Shown: piece after piece, positions 11,625-21,960 of the stretch
Layout of the letters: every line of letters starts with the position of its first letter
Numbering within the stretch: the stretch's first letter is position 1
Source of the DNA: Chelydra serpentina
Taxonomy: Eukaryota; Chordata; Testudines; Chelydridae
Direction of reading: 5' to 3'
Length of the DNA: 64,000 nucleotides
NCBI GenBank assembly: GCA_037349315.1
Contig: JBAIAC010000033.1
Span: 25,252,001 to 25,316,000 of the forward strand
Notes under the pieces: generated by a model
What the model saw: the letters and a program-made list of their open reading frames with translations, nothing else
What the model was told of the DNA's origin: nothing
Database searches by the model: none
Position numbers and translations under genes: made by a program

Positions 11625-11937
11625 CAGGGATCAGCAACCTTTGGCCCGTGGCCTGCCAGGGTAAGCCCCCTGGCGGGCTGGGAGGGTTTGTTTACCCGAT
11701 CACAGTTCCCACTGGCCGCAGTTCGCTGTGCCCGGCCAATGGGGCTGCGGGAAGCAGCGCGGGCCGAGGGATGTGCTGGCCATCGCTTCCCGCAGCCCCC
11801 ATTGGCCTGGGACAGCGACCCGCGGCCAGTGGGAACTGTGATCGGCTGAACCTGCGGACGCGGCAGGTAAACAAACTGGCCCAGCCCGCCAGGAGGCTTA
11901 CCCTGGCGGGCCACATGCCAAAGGTTGCCGATCCCTG
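11625..11937. mobile_element. Palindromic hAT foldback, CAGGGATCAGCAACC ends
   Basis: The 313-bp element starts CAGGGATCAGCAACCTTTGG and ends CCAAAGGTTGCCGATCCCTG, with a perfect 8-bp target duplication TTATAGAC (11617-11624, 11938-11945). Almost the whole element is one long inverted repeat: CCCACTGGCCGC...CCAATGGGGCTGCGGGAAGC on the left against GCTTCCCGCAGCCCCCATTGG...GCGGCCAGTGGG on the right. The internal arms are shared with the element at 56922-57249, which has different ends. The open frames of 150-166 codons on both strands are products of its GC-rich palindrome. Confidence 0.92.
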
Positions 11938-11945
11938 TTATAGAC

Positions 11946-13000
11946 TGTCTCCCAATCACTGGCTGATGTAGTTTGTTATTGTAGGGTCTCCCATGAGCTC
12001 TGAGCTGCTGGCACTGATTTTATTGCTCCATGTGGCTTTGGTACAATGTGGTGATGGTAGAGATCTGCAACAGCCATTAGTGTCGGCTGACTGGATGAAG
12101 AGGTAGTGTGTGGAGATGGAGGAGAAAGTGGGGAGAGGGGACTGTGCCTCCGTATATTGTTCACACATGGACTTCCTCCTAAGATCACCATGCTTTGTTT
12201 TCTTCTCCACACACAGACACACCCAGCTGGCTATTGAAGATCCCGGGTTGTGTAACAGGCCTTTCCTGTACTAAGGAGAATTATAAGTAGATTGACCACT
12301 AAGGGGCGCTCAGAACCCTTTGTGCACATCTTACTGCACTTGCACAGAAAGCCCCACTATACAGAAAGAGGATTTGTCTCCTTTAAAATAGCTTGTTATC
12401 TCCCTCCACATTTTGTGAAATAGTAAGGAAATAGTGATCCCAATAATGACACAAGCCTTGTGGGTTATTCCCTCCTCTGGGCCAGCTAGGTCGATTGTGA
12501 GTAGTTTGAGGCAGTTTATATTTTGTCCTGTATGGCAGAGAACAAATGAGAATAATAACCAAACCCTGGCCAGTTTCGTCACATTGATTAGATCGTTTTT
12601 ATTCCTGTCGTATACGGCATGTTAGGAAAGAGGTGATAAATAAGCGCTGTTCCTAACAGCTGGGTTTCTGGCAGCTGCAGGCAGCAGAGTTTTTGCTCAG
12701 TACCTCGGAAATTCCACCTGTTTGCTAAGGGTATGTTAATAGTGTAAAGTAGCACGTAGAACACACAGAGATCAGGCTATTTGCGGAACTCCTTGCCCAA
12801 GGAACAGTCACGGCCAATGCACAGCAGGTAAGAATCAACACGAGTATGTTTGACTCCAAGAGTGTTTCTTTGTAGATGACGGAAATTCCAGGAGACATGG
12901 CCAGTGAAAGTGCTTGTTTGTTTGCCTGCGCATTGCCTCCGAGGAGCAGGGATACGTCCATGCTATGGAGTGAGATCAGCATTTCCCCAATTACAGAGGA
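11946..13000. other. No recognised feature
   Basis: Unique-looking sequence. No exon, repeat or long convincing open frame is seen. Confidence 0.5.
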
Positions 13001-13145
13001 AAGGAAGGATGGCCCAGTGGTTAGGCACTAGCCGAGGGCTTTGGTTACATGATCAAGTCCCTGCTCTGCCACAGACTCACTGTGTGACTTTGGGTGAGTC
13101 TCCCTGAGCCCCAGTCCCCCATCTGGAAAATGGTGTTGGGAGGAT
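13001..13145 (+). mobile_element. MIR-type SINE fossil
   Basis: tRNA-like start 'GATGGCCCAGTGGTTAGGCACTAG', then 'CCTGCTCTGCCACAGACTCACTGTGTGAC', then 'CCCCAGTCCCCCATCTGGAAAATGG'. The order and spacing match MIR/CORE-SINEs. Confidence 0.75.
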
Positions 13146-13750
13146 AGCTACGTTAATGACCTCAGACAGCCTGGTGACGGGGGCCCCAGGCAGGTAGAAT
13201 GTTTGGAGCTCAGGTTCCACCTCACGCCCATCTCTAATAAGGAGATTGTTAATATACCTCATGACGCTGAGGCCAAAGGTCAAATCTGAGCATCTTTCCT
13301 GTGGTCTCACTGTAGAACTTCTAGAAGCCTGACAGCTCAGCTGTACACACAGAACAGCCCTGGGGACATACATGCTCCATGTTCACACAGAGCTCTTCTG
13401 TTCCAGCCAGGGCGACAGCAACACTGAATGCAGGCGAGGCAGGTGGAGACTGAGGGAATGAAGGAGAGGAATGGAGAAAGCGAGGAGATGGATTAGGGTG
13501 GCGATGAAACACTAAAGTTCTCGGGGCAGCTGTTTTCACCCTTTTTCACACTGGGATCCCCTGCCCACCCTTCACCCCTCTCCTTGCTGGGGTCTCCCTC
13601 CCATTTAGCAGTATGGGAGGGGCACAGTGGTTGTGACCCCCTGTTGGTTGCACCGCCTAGCTTGGGAACCCAGACCTGAGAGGGAAGCTGTCTTGTTGTT
13701 AAGGGATCCCAGGAAAGCTGCCAAAGAGGGAGGGAGGGAGAAAAGTCCAG
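13146..13750. other. No recognised feature
   Basis: No recognised repeat or exon; moderately GC-rich, no motif in the open frames. Confidence 0.5.
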
Positions 13751-13758
13751 TGCACACA

Positions 13759-14181
13759 CAGGGCCGGCATGCCCACTAGGCGACCCTAGGTGGTCGCCTA
13801 GGGCGCCAAGATTTGGGGGGTGGCAAGTGGCTGGCTCCCGGCTCCCCGCTCAGCTGCTGAGCGGGGAGCGGGGAGGCAGCCGCGATGAGCCACCCTGCTG
13901 CCCCCCCCCCCCCGCTCAGCGCTTGAGCGGGGAGCCGGGGAGGCAGCCTCGGCGAGCCACCCCCTGGCTCCCCACTCAGCTCCCGCGGCCCGTGGGTGGT
14001 GGTGTGTGTGGGGGGGGTGGGGAGGTTGAGCTTCTGCAGGCGGGGAGCTGGCGGGGGGGGAGTGGCATTTTGGCGGGGGAGCTGGCTAGGGGAGGGGAGC
14101 GGCATTGCGGGAGGGGGGGCAGCGCAGGGCTGGTGCAAGGAAATTTCGCCAAGGGCGCGAAACTTCCTTGCACTGGTCCTG
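13759..14181. mobile_element. GC-rich hAT-type element, CAGGGCCGG ends
   Basis: The 423-bp element starts CAGGGCCGGCATGCC and ends TGCACTGGTCCTG, with a perfect 8-bp duplication TGCACACA (13751-13758, 14182-14189). The subterminal part repeats 'GGCGACC...GGTCGCC'. The interior has two to three GC-rich units, each with a palindrome: GCTCCCCGCTCAG at 13841-13853 against CTGAGCGGGGAGC at 13857-13869, and a similar one near 13911-13933, then G-rich runs. No transposase. The insertion lies exactly at the first eight bases of the duplicated 94-mer (copy B). Confidence 0.9.
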
Positions 14182-14275
14182 TGCACACACAGCACATCCA
14201 CCTCCGGGACCAGGCTAGCTATGGAAGAATCACACTTACAAAAAGTGCCCAAAGAAACTCCAGTTTTAATTGATT
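14182..14275. repeat. 94-bp duplicated segment, copy B
   Basis: Same 94-bp sequence as 10114-10207, one mismatch. Its first eight bases double as the right-hand target duplication of the hAT element before it. It runs directly into TAATTGAGCCCCAAATATC, the inner part of a reversed TAGGGTGACC-type end. Confidence 0.9.
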
Positions 14276-14333
14276 TAATTGAGCCCCAAATATCAGGACT
14301 GTCCCTATAAAATCGGGACATCTGGTCACCCTA
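14276..14333 (-). mobile_element. Half of a TAGGGTGACC-family element
   Basis: GCCCCAAATATCAGGACTGTCC...CGGGACATCTGGTCACCCTA is the reverse of the left half of the MITE seen whole at 50054-50178. The other half is missing and is replaced by the 94-mer. No matching target duplication could be found, so this is either a rearranged element or one end of a longer relative. Confidence 0.8.
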
Positions 14334-15009
14334 CCAGTTCCCCCACCACTGGCTGTTGCTCACTAAATTCCTAGCCCTTTCCACACAGTGCAAACAGACA
14401 AAGAAAGGCCCTGGAAGTGCTGGCTTGCCCCCCTTCATTGAGGGGCCGTGCCGTGCCTGATGCTGACCTAGGATATGGCCCACAGCAACTCTTGCTCTGC
14501 CTCCTTGTAGCATTCCGGGGCAGTGGTTTGGGGAGCGGACAGGCATTAATAAATCTGTAGCACTGATATTGTTTTAGCATCCCTCTAATTGGTGCCATAA
14601 AGTTAAACCCAGCCATTTAGAGTTCTGCTGGGAACTGGGGCTTCCATTTACCAGTTCTCCCGCACGGCTAAAGGGCACCGCGTGCTAATAGGTGTTAAAT
14701 TGGAGCATCAAATTTTAATAAGCCTCTTAATGGAATTGTGTGGATCCTAGGTAGCTCTTGGAGGCTTCCATTATGGCACTGGTGTGCCCAAGCAAACCCA
14801 GTGTACCTGGGGAGCACCACTGGGAGCTAGGCGGTGGCTGAGAAAAGATAGGGCTACAGAGATGAGACACTGCCTTGCCCTTATAACATGCAGAAGAGAC
14901 TGGCTGGATTGCTTTCTCTCTGGCTACACACCACAGTAGCATTTAACCTCCAAAATGGGAACTACACATCAATGAGGAGGCTAGTTAAATAAATATTAAA
15001 ATGAACAGT
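14334..15009. other. No recognised feature
   Basis: No repeat or exon recognised. The AT-rich part after 14950 leads into the LINE. Confidence 0.5.
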
Positions 15010-15085
15010 CATAAGAGTGAAATGTCTGCAAGCTGCATGGAAACTTTTTAAAAACACCATAATAGAGGCTCAAACTGTATGTCTA

Positions 15086-15110
15086 CAACAAACAAACAAA
15101 CAAACAAACA
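15086..15110. repeat. (CAAA)n short array inside the LINE
   Basis: Five to six CAAA units within the LINE linker region. Confidence 0.85.
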
Positions 15111-15827
15111 GTAAGAGGACCCCAAAAATGCCACCATGGCTAAACAGCAGCGAAAAAGAGGCAGTTAGCATCAAATCCTACTTAGGAAACCAGAAAGGAT
15201 CATAAACTCGAGCAAGTCAAGTGTAAAAGTAGAATTAGACAGGCCAAAAAAGAATTTGAAGAGCAGCTAGAAAAAGACACAAAAACTAAGCAATTTTTTT
15301 AAGTACATGAGAAGCAGGGAGCCTGCCAAACAATCAGTGGGGCCACTGGACCATTGAGATGCTAAAGGAGCACTCAAGGAAGACACGGCCATTGTGGAGA
15401 AGCTAAATGAAATATTTGCATCAGTCTTCACTGCAGAGGATGTGAGGGAGATTTCCACTCCTAAGTCATTCTTTTTAGGTGACCGATCTGAGGAACTGTC
15501 CCATATTGGGGTGTCAGTAGAGGAGGTTTTGGAATAAGCTGGTAAATTAAACAATAATACATTATTAGGCCCAGATGGTATTCACCCAAGAGTTCTGAAG
15601 GAACTCAAATATGAAATTGCAGAATTACTAACTGTGGTATACAACCTATTGCTTAAATCAGCCTCTTTTATCACATGACTGGCAAATAGCTAATGTAACA
15701 CCAATTTTTAAAAAAAGGCTCCAGAGGCAATCCTGGCAATTATAGGCCAGTAAACCTAACTTCAGTGCCAGGCAAACTGGTGGAATTATAGTAAAGAACA
15801 GAATTATCAGACACAGATGAAAACGAT

Positions 15828-16229
15828 ATGTTGGCGAAGAGCCAACACCGCTTTTGTAAATGGAAAGCATGTCTCACCAATCTATTCGAATTTTTTGAGG
15901 AGGGGGTGAACAAATATGTGGACAAGGGTGATCCAGTGGATATAGTGTACTTGGACTTTCAGAAAGCCTCTGACAAGGTCCCTCATCAGAGGCTCTTAAG
16001 CAAAGTAGGCAGTCATGGGATAAGAGGGAAGGTCCTCTCATGGATCAGTAACTGGTTAAAAGATAGGAAACAAAGGATAGGAATAAATGGTCAGTTTTCA
16101 CAGTGGAGAGAGGTAAACAGCAGGGTCCCCCAAGGATCTGTACTGGGACCAATGCTGTTTAACATATTCATAAATGATCTGGAAAAAAGGGTAAACAGTG
16201 AGGTGACAAAGTTTGCAGACGGTACATAA
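15828..16229 (+). pseudogene. LINE reverse transcriptase core remnant (CR1 clade)
   Basis: A 133-codon open frame carries RT motifs in order: 'VYLDFQKASDKVPH' (motif with the first catalytic Asp, around residues 43-56), 'WISNWLKDR', '[18 protein letters not shown]' (around residues 103-120) and 'KFADGT' just before the stop. In active CR1 proteins the last motif is FADD. Here FADG at 16212-16223 has lost the second Asp of the catalytic pair and a stop follows three codons later. The frame therefore marks a dead copy. Flanking stretches of the same protein sit in other frames. Confidence 0.9.
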
Positions 16230-16605
16230 TTACTCAAGATAGTTAATTCCAAAGCAGACTGTGAAGAGTTATAAAAAGGTATCTCATAAAACTGGGTTAC
16301 TGGGCAACAAAATGGCAGATGAAATCCAATGTGGATGAGTTCAAAGTAATGCGCATTGGAAAACATAATCCAAACTATGCATAGAAAATGATGGGATCTA
16401 AATTAGCTGTTATCACTCAAGAAAGTGATAACTATCACTTGGAGTCATCGTGGATAGTTCTCTGAAAACATCTGCTCAATGTGCAGCGGCAGTCAAAAAA
16501 GCTAACAGAATGTTAGGAACCATTAGGAAAGTGATAGATAATAAGAGAGAAAATATCATAATACCACTATATAACTCCATGGTACGCCCACACCTTGAAT
16601 ACTGA

Positions 16606-16938
16606 GTGCAATTCTGGTCATCCCAACTCAAAAAAGATATATTAGAAATGGAAAAAGTACAGAGAAGGGCAACAAAAATGATTAGAGGTATGGAACAGCT
16701 TCCATATGAGGAGAGATTAAAAAGACTGAGACTGTTCATCTTACAAAAGAGATGCCTAAAGAGGGATCTGATAGAGGTCTATAAAATCATGAGTGGTGTG
16801 GAGAAAGTGAATAGGGAAGTGTTATTTACCCCTTCATATAACACAAGAACCAGGGGTCACCCAATGAAATTAATAAGCAGAAGCTTTAAAACATACAGAA
16901 GGAAGTACTTCTTCACACAGTGCACAGATAACCTGTAG
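16606..16938 (+). pseudogene. LINE RT C-terminal (thumb) remnant
   Basis: The frame contains '[24 protein letters not shown]' type sequence followed by '[13 protein letters not shown]', '[10 protein letters not shown]' and 'TRGHPMKL'. This is the conserved C-terminal domain of CR1-clade ORF2, and the same block is seen at 53458-53850 and 56470-56919. A TGA stop lies immediately upstream of 'VQFW', so it is disconnected from the RT core. Confidence 0.88.
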
Positions 16939-17242
16939 AACTCGTTGCTAGGGGATGTTGTGAAGGCCAAAAGTTTAACTGGGTTCAAAAAATAATTAGA
17001 TAAGTTCATGGAGAATAGGTCCATCAATGGGTATTATTAGCCAAGATGGTCAGGGATGCAACCTCATGATCTGGTTGTTCTTAAACCTATGATTTCCAGA
17101 AGCTGGGACTGGATGACAGGGGATGGATCACTTGCTAACTGCCCTGTTCTGTTCATTCCCTCTGAAGCACCTGGCATTGGCCACTGTGAGAAGACAGGAT
17201 ACTGGGCTAGACGGACCATTGGTCTGACCCAGTATGGCCATT

Positions 17243-17251
17243 GTCTGTCTG

Positions 17252-17334
<83 letters not shown>
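17243..17334. repeat. (TCTG)3(TCTA)n tetranucleotide array at LINE 3' end
   Basis: Three TCTG units pass into about 20 TCTA units with no interruption. The array begins at the last base of the LINE tail, so it probably grew from the LINE's terminal repeat. Confidence 0.97.
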
Positions 17335-17335
<1 letters not shown>

Positions 17336-17749
17336 GGGCTGCAATAATGAAATGCTTTCCCTTTCAGCAGCATCTCTTTCCACTACTCTGGAGTGGAACC
17401 CCCATCATCTTTGCCACTCCCATCAGCAAAGCTGGAGCCCAGAGCTGGAGCTGGAGCCCAGGACTGATTGTCCTGGGCATAGGTTGGGACCATGCCTAGA
17501 CTTTCATCAGCAATTCTCATGATCTCAGTGTCCTGGGCTGCTGTGAGCCATCTTGCTGCTCCCTGGATGGCTTCTTAGGCCATTGAATTCAACCAGTTGG
17601 GAGCAGGGCCAGTCATAGCGAGTCCCCTCCTTCTACAGAGTCAGCCCGTTCACACGAGTCACAGAAGCTCTGATGGCAATCGGGGCATCACCTGTGACTG
17701 CTGCCAGTCCTAACTGGCTGGTAAAAGAGAACACCTGGGAGCCCAAGTA
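17335..17749. other. No recognised feature
   Basis: Short stretch between two LINEs. No motif recognised, although it could contain further L2 sequence too diverged to read. Confidence 0.45.
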
Positions 17750-18655
17750 ACAGCCTGTAGGCCCCTCCTTAGAAAAAGGGGAATCTACTGCCCACCCTAA
17801 GCCATTCAATAGTCAGGGCAGTACTAGAGAAACCACTGCCCCATGCTAGAGCCCTTGCAAGCCACTGCCCAGCCACTGCCCAGCATCCGACCTGCCTCTT
17901 CCAAGCAAAGCTAATCCACACATGGCAATAAACGGGCTTCAGTGGCACCCGCTGGCTGCCAGTGTCCTGGATCCCTCCCAGGCCGGTGTCAGGCCAGGGC
18001 ACGGCCCAGGGACAGCACTTGTTCTGGTGGATGACCTGCTCCTCACTTGTGACAGGGGAAAATCATCCACACCCCTCCCACTGGGCCTCTCTATGGCCCC
18101 TGTGACCAGTGATCACCAAATGCCCTGCCTCCAAGAAACTGCCGGGGTGAATGGAAACCCCCTGCAATGGTTCAGGACCTCCCTCTCAGACCAAACTCAG
18201 AGGGCCCTTATGGGAAACTGTTCCTCCATCCCCCTCCCATGGGGCCCCACAAGGCTCAGTTCTCCAACAGCTCAGTATTCAATATCTATAGGAAGCCATT
18301 GGTAGAGCTGGAGAGATGGCAGGGACTGATGTGTCAGGAATACACAGATGGCACTGGGCTGTACACCGCCTTTATATTAACTATAAACCCCACCAAGGCC
18401 CACCTAGCTCAATGCCCAGACAAAATCAGCAGCTGGAGGAAGAGCTGCTGACTAATGCTGAGCCCAAGCAAGACTGAGATGATGCTGGCTGCAAGAGAGA
18501 CATGCTCTGAAAGACTTGTCTCTTCCACAGCATCCCCCACTAGCAAGGCTGTATGCCCGCCAATTATTAAACCAGGCAGAGTCCATGGGTTCCCCTTGAA
18601 TTCTGCAGTGCTACTAGAGTCCCAAATAGCCACAGCACCCAAATCCTGATCCACG
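17750..18655 (+). mobile_element. L2-clade LINE, RT fragment
   Basis: Broken frames carry L2 ORF2 landmarks in order: 'LDPSQAGVRPGHG' (near 17966), 'LVDDLLLTCDRG', 'TSDHQMPCLQETAGVNGNPLQWFRTSLSDQTQRALMG' split over 18098-18215, a 'P-x-G-x-x-L-S' stretch after 'LPWGPTRL', 'YTDGTGLYTAF' (near 18340), and 'ISSWRKSC...LSPSKTEMMLA' (to 18493). The YADD-type catalytic box reads Y-T-D-G, and several frameshifts are needed. It differs clearly from CR1 copies: the 'NPSKTEMML' and 'DPSQAGFRPGHG' type motifs are L2 features. An old dead copy. Confidence 0.8.
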
Positions 18656-18705
18656 AGGGGACCCCGAGGCACTAGTGCGATGCAAACAATAAATAATAAT
18701 GATAA
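18640..18705 (+). mobile_element. L2/MIR-type 3' end
   Basis: 'GGGGACCCCGAGGCACTAGTGCGATGCAAACAATAAATAATAATG' resembles the tails at 36.4 and 44.0 kb. It may be the 3' end of the preceding L2 copy. Confidence 0.5.
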
Positions 18706-19454
18706 ATGCAAACCTCATTGCTTCGACTTAGCTCTTCCTTAATGATTTCTTCACATAAACACAACACAAACAAAATCCTATAAACTCATCAATCTATGTC
18801 TCCTGAAGGCTGGGAAGAAAGAGAGAGATATCGTTATTAGTATTTCTACTTCTAAGCACTCGGCTAGGGCCATAGAAATATCTACTCTAATCTATCTCTC
18901 TATCATATGTATATAGCGCCTATTAGTGTAGTATCTAGTCATTAGATCAGCAATTGATGACTGTCAGGAGAGCTCTAATGAGGTCCAAAAGAATCAGGGT
19001 CACTACACACAACACAAGCCTGATAATGATCATGGAAGGTCCATGGCTGTAGTGGCAAATGGCCGCAAAAAGATCACACGCAGAACCATCTCTGCAACCA
19101 GAGTGAATAAGTGATCAATCCAAGCGCAAGGTTTGGAATATCTCAGCTCTCTGGAAGCCCTGGGCCGGGCTTTTCTCTTCACCCACTGAGGTAGATAAAT
19201 TGTGTTCCAAGCAACTTGCTGTGTGTGGATCTTTACAAGATGTGTTATTTGTTGAGCAGGATCAATGTACTGGCACATTAGAGTAGAGTATGTGGAGGAA
19301 TGCATGGTCCCTGCCCTGAAGGGACTGAAATCTGCATTAAGCACACCATGTAAATCACACACACACAATGCACCGAGGCACTGATAAGATTCAAATCTCA
19401 GAAGACTGCTTCATTTTGGGGGTTTTAAAATATCATTTCCTTCTGTGGTGAGTC
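18706..19454. other. Mostly unrecognised
   Basis: A short TCTA/TCTC-rich patch lies at 18880-18910. At 19255-19350 'AGAGTAGAGTATGTGGAGG...TGGTCCCTGCCCTGAAGGGACTGAAATC' may be a reversed L2/MIR-type tail (compare 49880-49925). No gene seen. Confidence 0.45.
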
Positions 19455-19728
19455 ACTGCTGGAAGGTCTTTCAAATGCAGCTTTAACGCGGAGGGTCCTG
19501 ACTTATGGTTCTTATGGATATTAAAAATCCCATGGGGAACCTTCTATAAGAGCTGGGGTTGCTCTGGTGTCCTTAGACAAAACCCTCACTCTTTAGAGTC
19601 TGCTAATTGGTTGTCTGGCTGTGGCCCTCACCCCCGGGAAGGAGGTACCTTTCAGTGGTTAAGAGAGTCCTGAGTGTAGCTAGTTTGTAAAGTGCTTTGG
19701 GATCCTTTGGGACGGAAGCTGTGCTGTG
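19455..19728 (+). mobile_element. 5S-SINE-family fossil, 3' part
   Basis: Shares in order 'CTTTCAAATGCAGCTTTAACGCGGAGGGTCCTGAC', 'TATTAAAAATCCCATGG', 'AAGAGCTGGGGTTG...GGTGTCC' and 'GTAAAGTGCTTTGGGATCC' with the copies at 21620-21960 and 35945-36165. The 5S-like head is absent. Confidence 0.6.
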
Positions 19729-21619
19729 AATAGGGGGCGTGCAAACTCGCTAGGCAAAGGACATTATGACACACCCTCCACCTTCCACCATGTTAGAGCA
19801 AATGCCCACACAAATCAAAAGGATGGCAGCCTCTGTAAGCCATCACACACACCCAAGGGGCCGGCAGAGGGATCACAGTGCCCACCACCACCAACGTGTT
19901 GTGGCATGTTCCATGACATGCCTGCTTCTGTGTTGGAGAGGATTTGCATGTGATTGGGGTGATGGCTTGGCAGCTCATTTCAGAGAAAGAGGATTGCCCG
20001 GGTTTAACAAAGACTTGCAAATTTTACTTGCCTGTTCACCCCAGCTGAGCTATTTCTTTGGTCGCCATCATCATCCTCCTGCTGTGGGCTTTGTGCCTTG
20101 GTTGGTCTATTTTCATGACAGTATTTCAAGGCCTGCCTAGCAGTATGTGGCACATGATGACCCAGGCTGCTGCTAGCACTACACAGCGATTAGGGGTTCC
20201 TCCTTTTCCTTAGTGTGAGTTAACCCCATTTGAAACCCACAAACGTTCCGATGTGTGTCTGGCTATGTTGGAATGTAATCATGAGAGAGCCTCAGAGACG
20301 ATGCGTCTTCCTTGCATGTTTGTGAGACTCGCACACATGCATAAAGGATGGCTCTGGCTCTGGTGAGATCTGGTGGGTGAAGAGTTTTATAAAGTACAGG
20401 TAATAGGACAATTCCCTAGTGACTACACATCTACTGGATGCGAAAGAGTGCAACCCTCCGTAACAGAAGTCTGCATGAAAAGGCACCCCCAAAATTTGCT
20501 GGAAGACAGTGCAGTGTAGCATGGGGCTTTCCCAAACCTCATATGCATAGCAATGTTTGCAACTTTCTATTTCCGCCCCAGTGACTAGGAACAGTGAAAC
20601 TGTCCAACCTAGTTTCACTGAGGGTGAAATGCAAACAGTAAATATAATGCACAAAATGATGAAAAAGAAATGGTATTTTATTTAATCTTTCAGCTTTAAT
20701 AATTGGGAGACATTATGAGTAGTAACTCAGATGGGGGAGTTTTTAAAGGTATATGAGGATTTTTTATCATAATGATGTGTCTCTCATCTCTTTTCTTGCC
20801 TTGTTTATTTCGCTCCTCTCTCTCTCTGCCTCCTCCCCGATAAGAGCTACACAAAGAGAGAACAACAACAACATGTTTTATTGGTCCTATGACCCCATGA
20901 ACTACGCCACATATTCTTGAGTGCCATATGCAGGCACTTTATTAACTATTTACAGATACATCGATACAAAACTCTCTTGTAACACTTCCCAACTCATCTA
21001 TTCCTCCCTTTGCAACTATCATTTGTGCTTTGGGAAGGAGACTTTTTTCAGGGAAGGGACGGGCGGAGGGGGGTGAACAATACCACTCCAGCTTGGGGAA
21101 GGGTGAAGTGGGGGATTGGTCACCCCCAAACCAAGTGGATTTGATGCCAAGCCAATAGAAGAGGATGAATGCAATTTTTGTCAGTTCCATGCGCGCCCAT
21201 GAATGCAGATCATGAATTACACACCAGCCAGATGACAGGATGACATTTTAGGTCCAAACATTCTCCTATAATTAGTAGAATCTAATGCAATACAGGGAAT
21301 GGCTCCATTTTACACACACATTAGCGTAATGCCTTTAAATAAGATAATTGATTATGCCTCTGCATAAGAAAATAAAATATTCGGTGTAATTAAAACCAGC
21401 ATTCAGATTCTGGCATGCTGACAGGTGAGGCCATGTGTCATTTTATAAATCCTTAAAGTGATATTCACACCCACATTTGAGTTCCCACAGTTTTGAAAAT
21501 GATTCCTTGCTGCTGAGTTGCTTTTTATCTTTAGTTCAGAAGGGTTTTGATGAGGGTTTTTTTCTCTCATTTATCTTCATTCTGGCCTCATAGCAGCAGC
21601 TGACAAAAAGCTGCAGTCA
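19729..21619. other. No recognised feature; AT-rich part at the end
   Basis: No repeat or exon recognised. From about 21240 the sequence is AT-rich with repeated TAAT/ATTA cores, and could be conserved non-coding DNA. Confidence 0.45.
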
Positions 21620-21960
21620 GACCATCCTGGGAAGGGAAATTGGTAACTCTCATAAGCTAAGCAGCATTGGGCTTGCTTTGTATTTGCAACAGAGCCCTCC
21701 AAGGAGTTCTCCTACAGTGCTGGGGCTTCAGCAGGGGGTGCTCTTCACTCTGAGTCAGCACCGAAATGTGAATGGGATTCAGCATTGATCTTCCCTTCCT
21801 GTTCTAAATGGTGGCATAGTGTTTCTGGGGCATTAAACAGCTGCCACATCCCGTCCCAGAAGTGGCTACCTTTCAGTAGTAGGGGAAATGATTCCTGTGC
21901 ATTGTGTCTGCAAAGTGCTTTGGGATCCTTTTGGAGGAAAGATGCAGTAGGAACATTCGT
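21620..21960 (+). mobile_element. 5S rRNA-derived SINE (SINE3-like)
   Basis: AAGCTAAGCAGCATTGGGC at 21654-21672 matches the 5S rRNA box A region (AAGCTAAGCAGGGTCGGGC in vertebrate 5S). It is followed by a degenerate rest of the 5S head, by 'TCTTCACTCTGAGTCAGCACC' and, at the 3' end, by 'GCAAAGTGCTTTGGGATCC'. A 5S-derived promoter head joined to such a body is the layout of SINE3-type elements. The copy is old, and no intact internal promoter is expected. Confidence 0.65.

Larger units (their letters stand above)
15010..17242 (+). mobile_element. CR1-clade LINE, 5'-truncated and degenerate
   Basis: About 2.2 kb of ORF2 plus 3' tail. It begins in the endonuclease-RT linker (frame with 'AAWKLFKNTIIEAQ' at 15017-15205), continues through the RT core (15828-16229) and the RT C-terminal part (16606-16938, '[14 protein letters not shown]'), and ends in 'CTGGGCTAGACGGACCATTGG...TGACCCAGTATGGCC'. 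Frameshifts and stops separate these parts and the catalytic motif reads FADG. The 3' end is not the CR1/Cry SINE tail of 53.9 kb, so this is another subfamily. It ends directly in a TCTG/TCTA array. A reverse fragment of the same 3' end lies at 35512-35706. Confidence 0.9.

Noticed and set aside
11471..11971. Overlapping 166- and 154-codon frames on opposite strands
   Set aside because: Both pass through the palindromic hAT foldback, and similar peptides on both strands follow from the inverted repeat.
14221..14310. Short frame starting MEESHLQKVPKE in both 94-mer copies
   Set aside because: Both copies are nearly the same DNA, so a shared frame is no evidence for coding; frames differ after the repeat ends.
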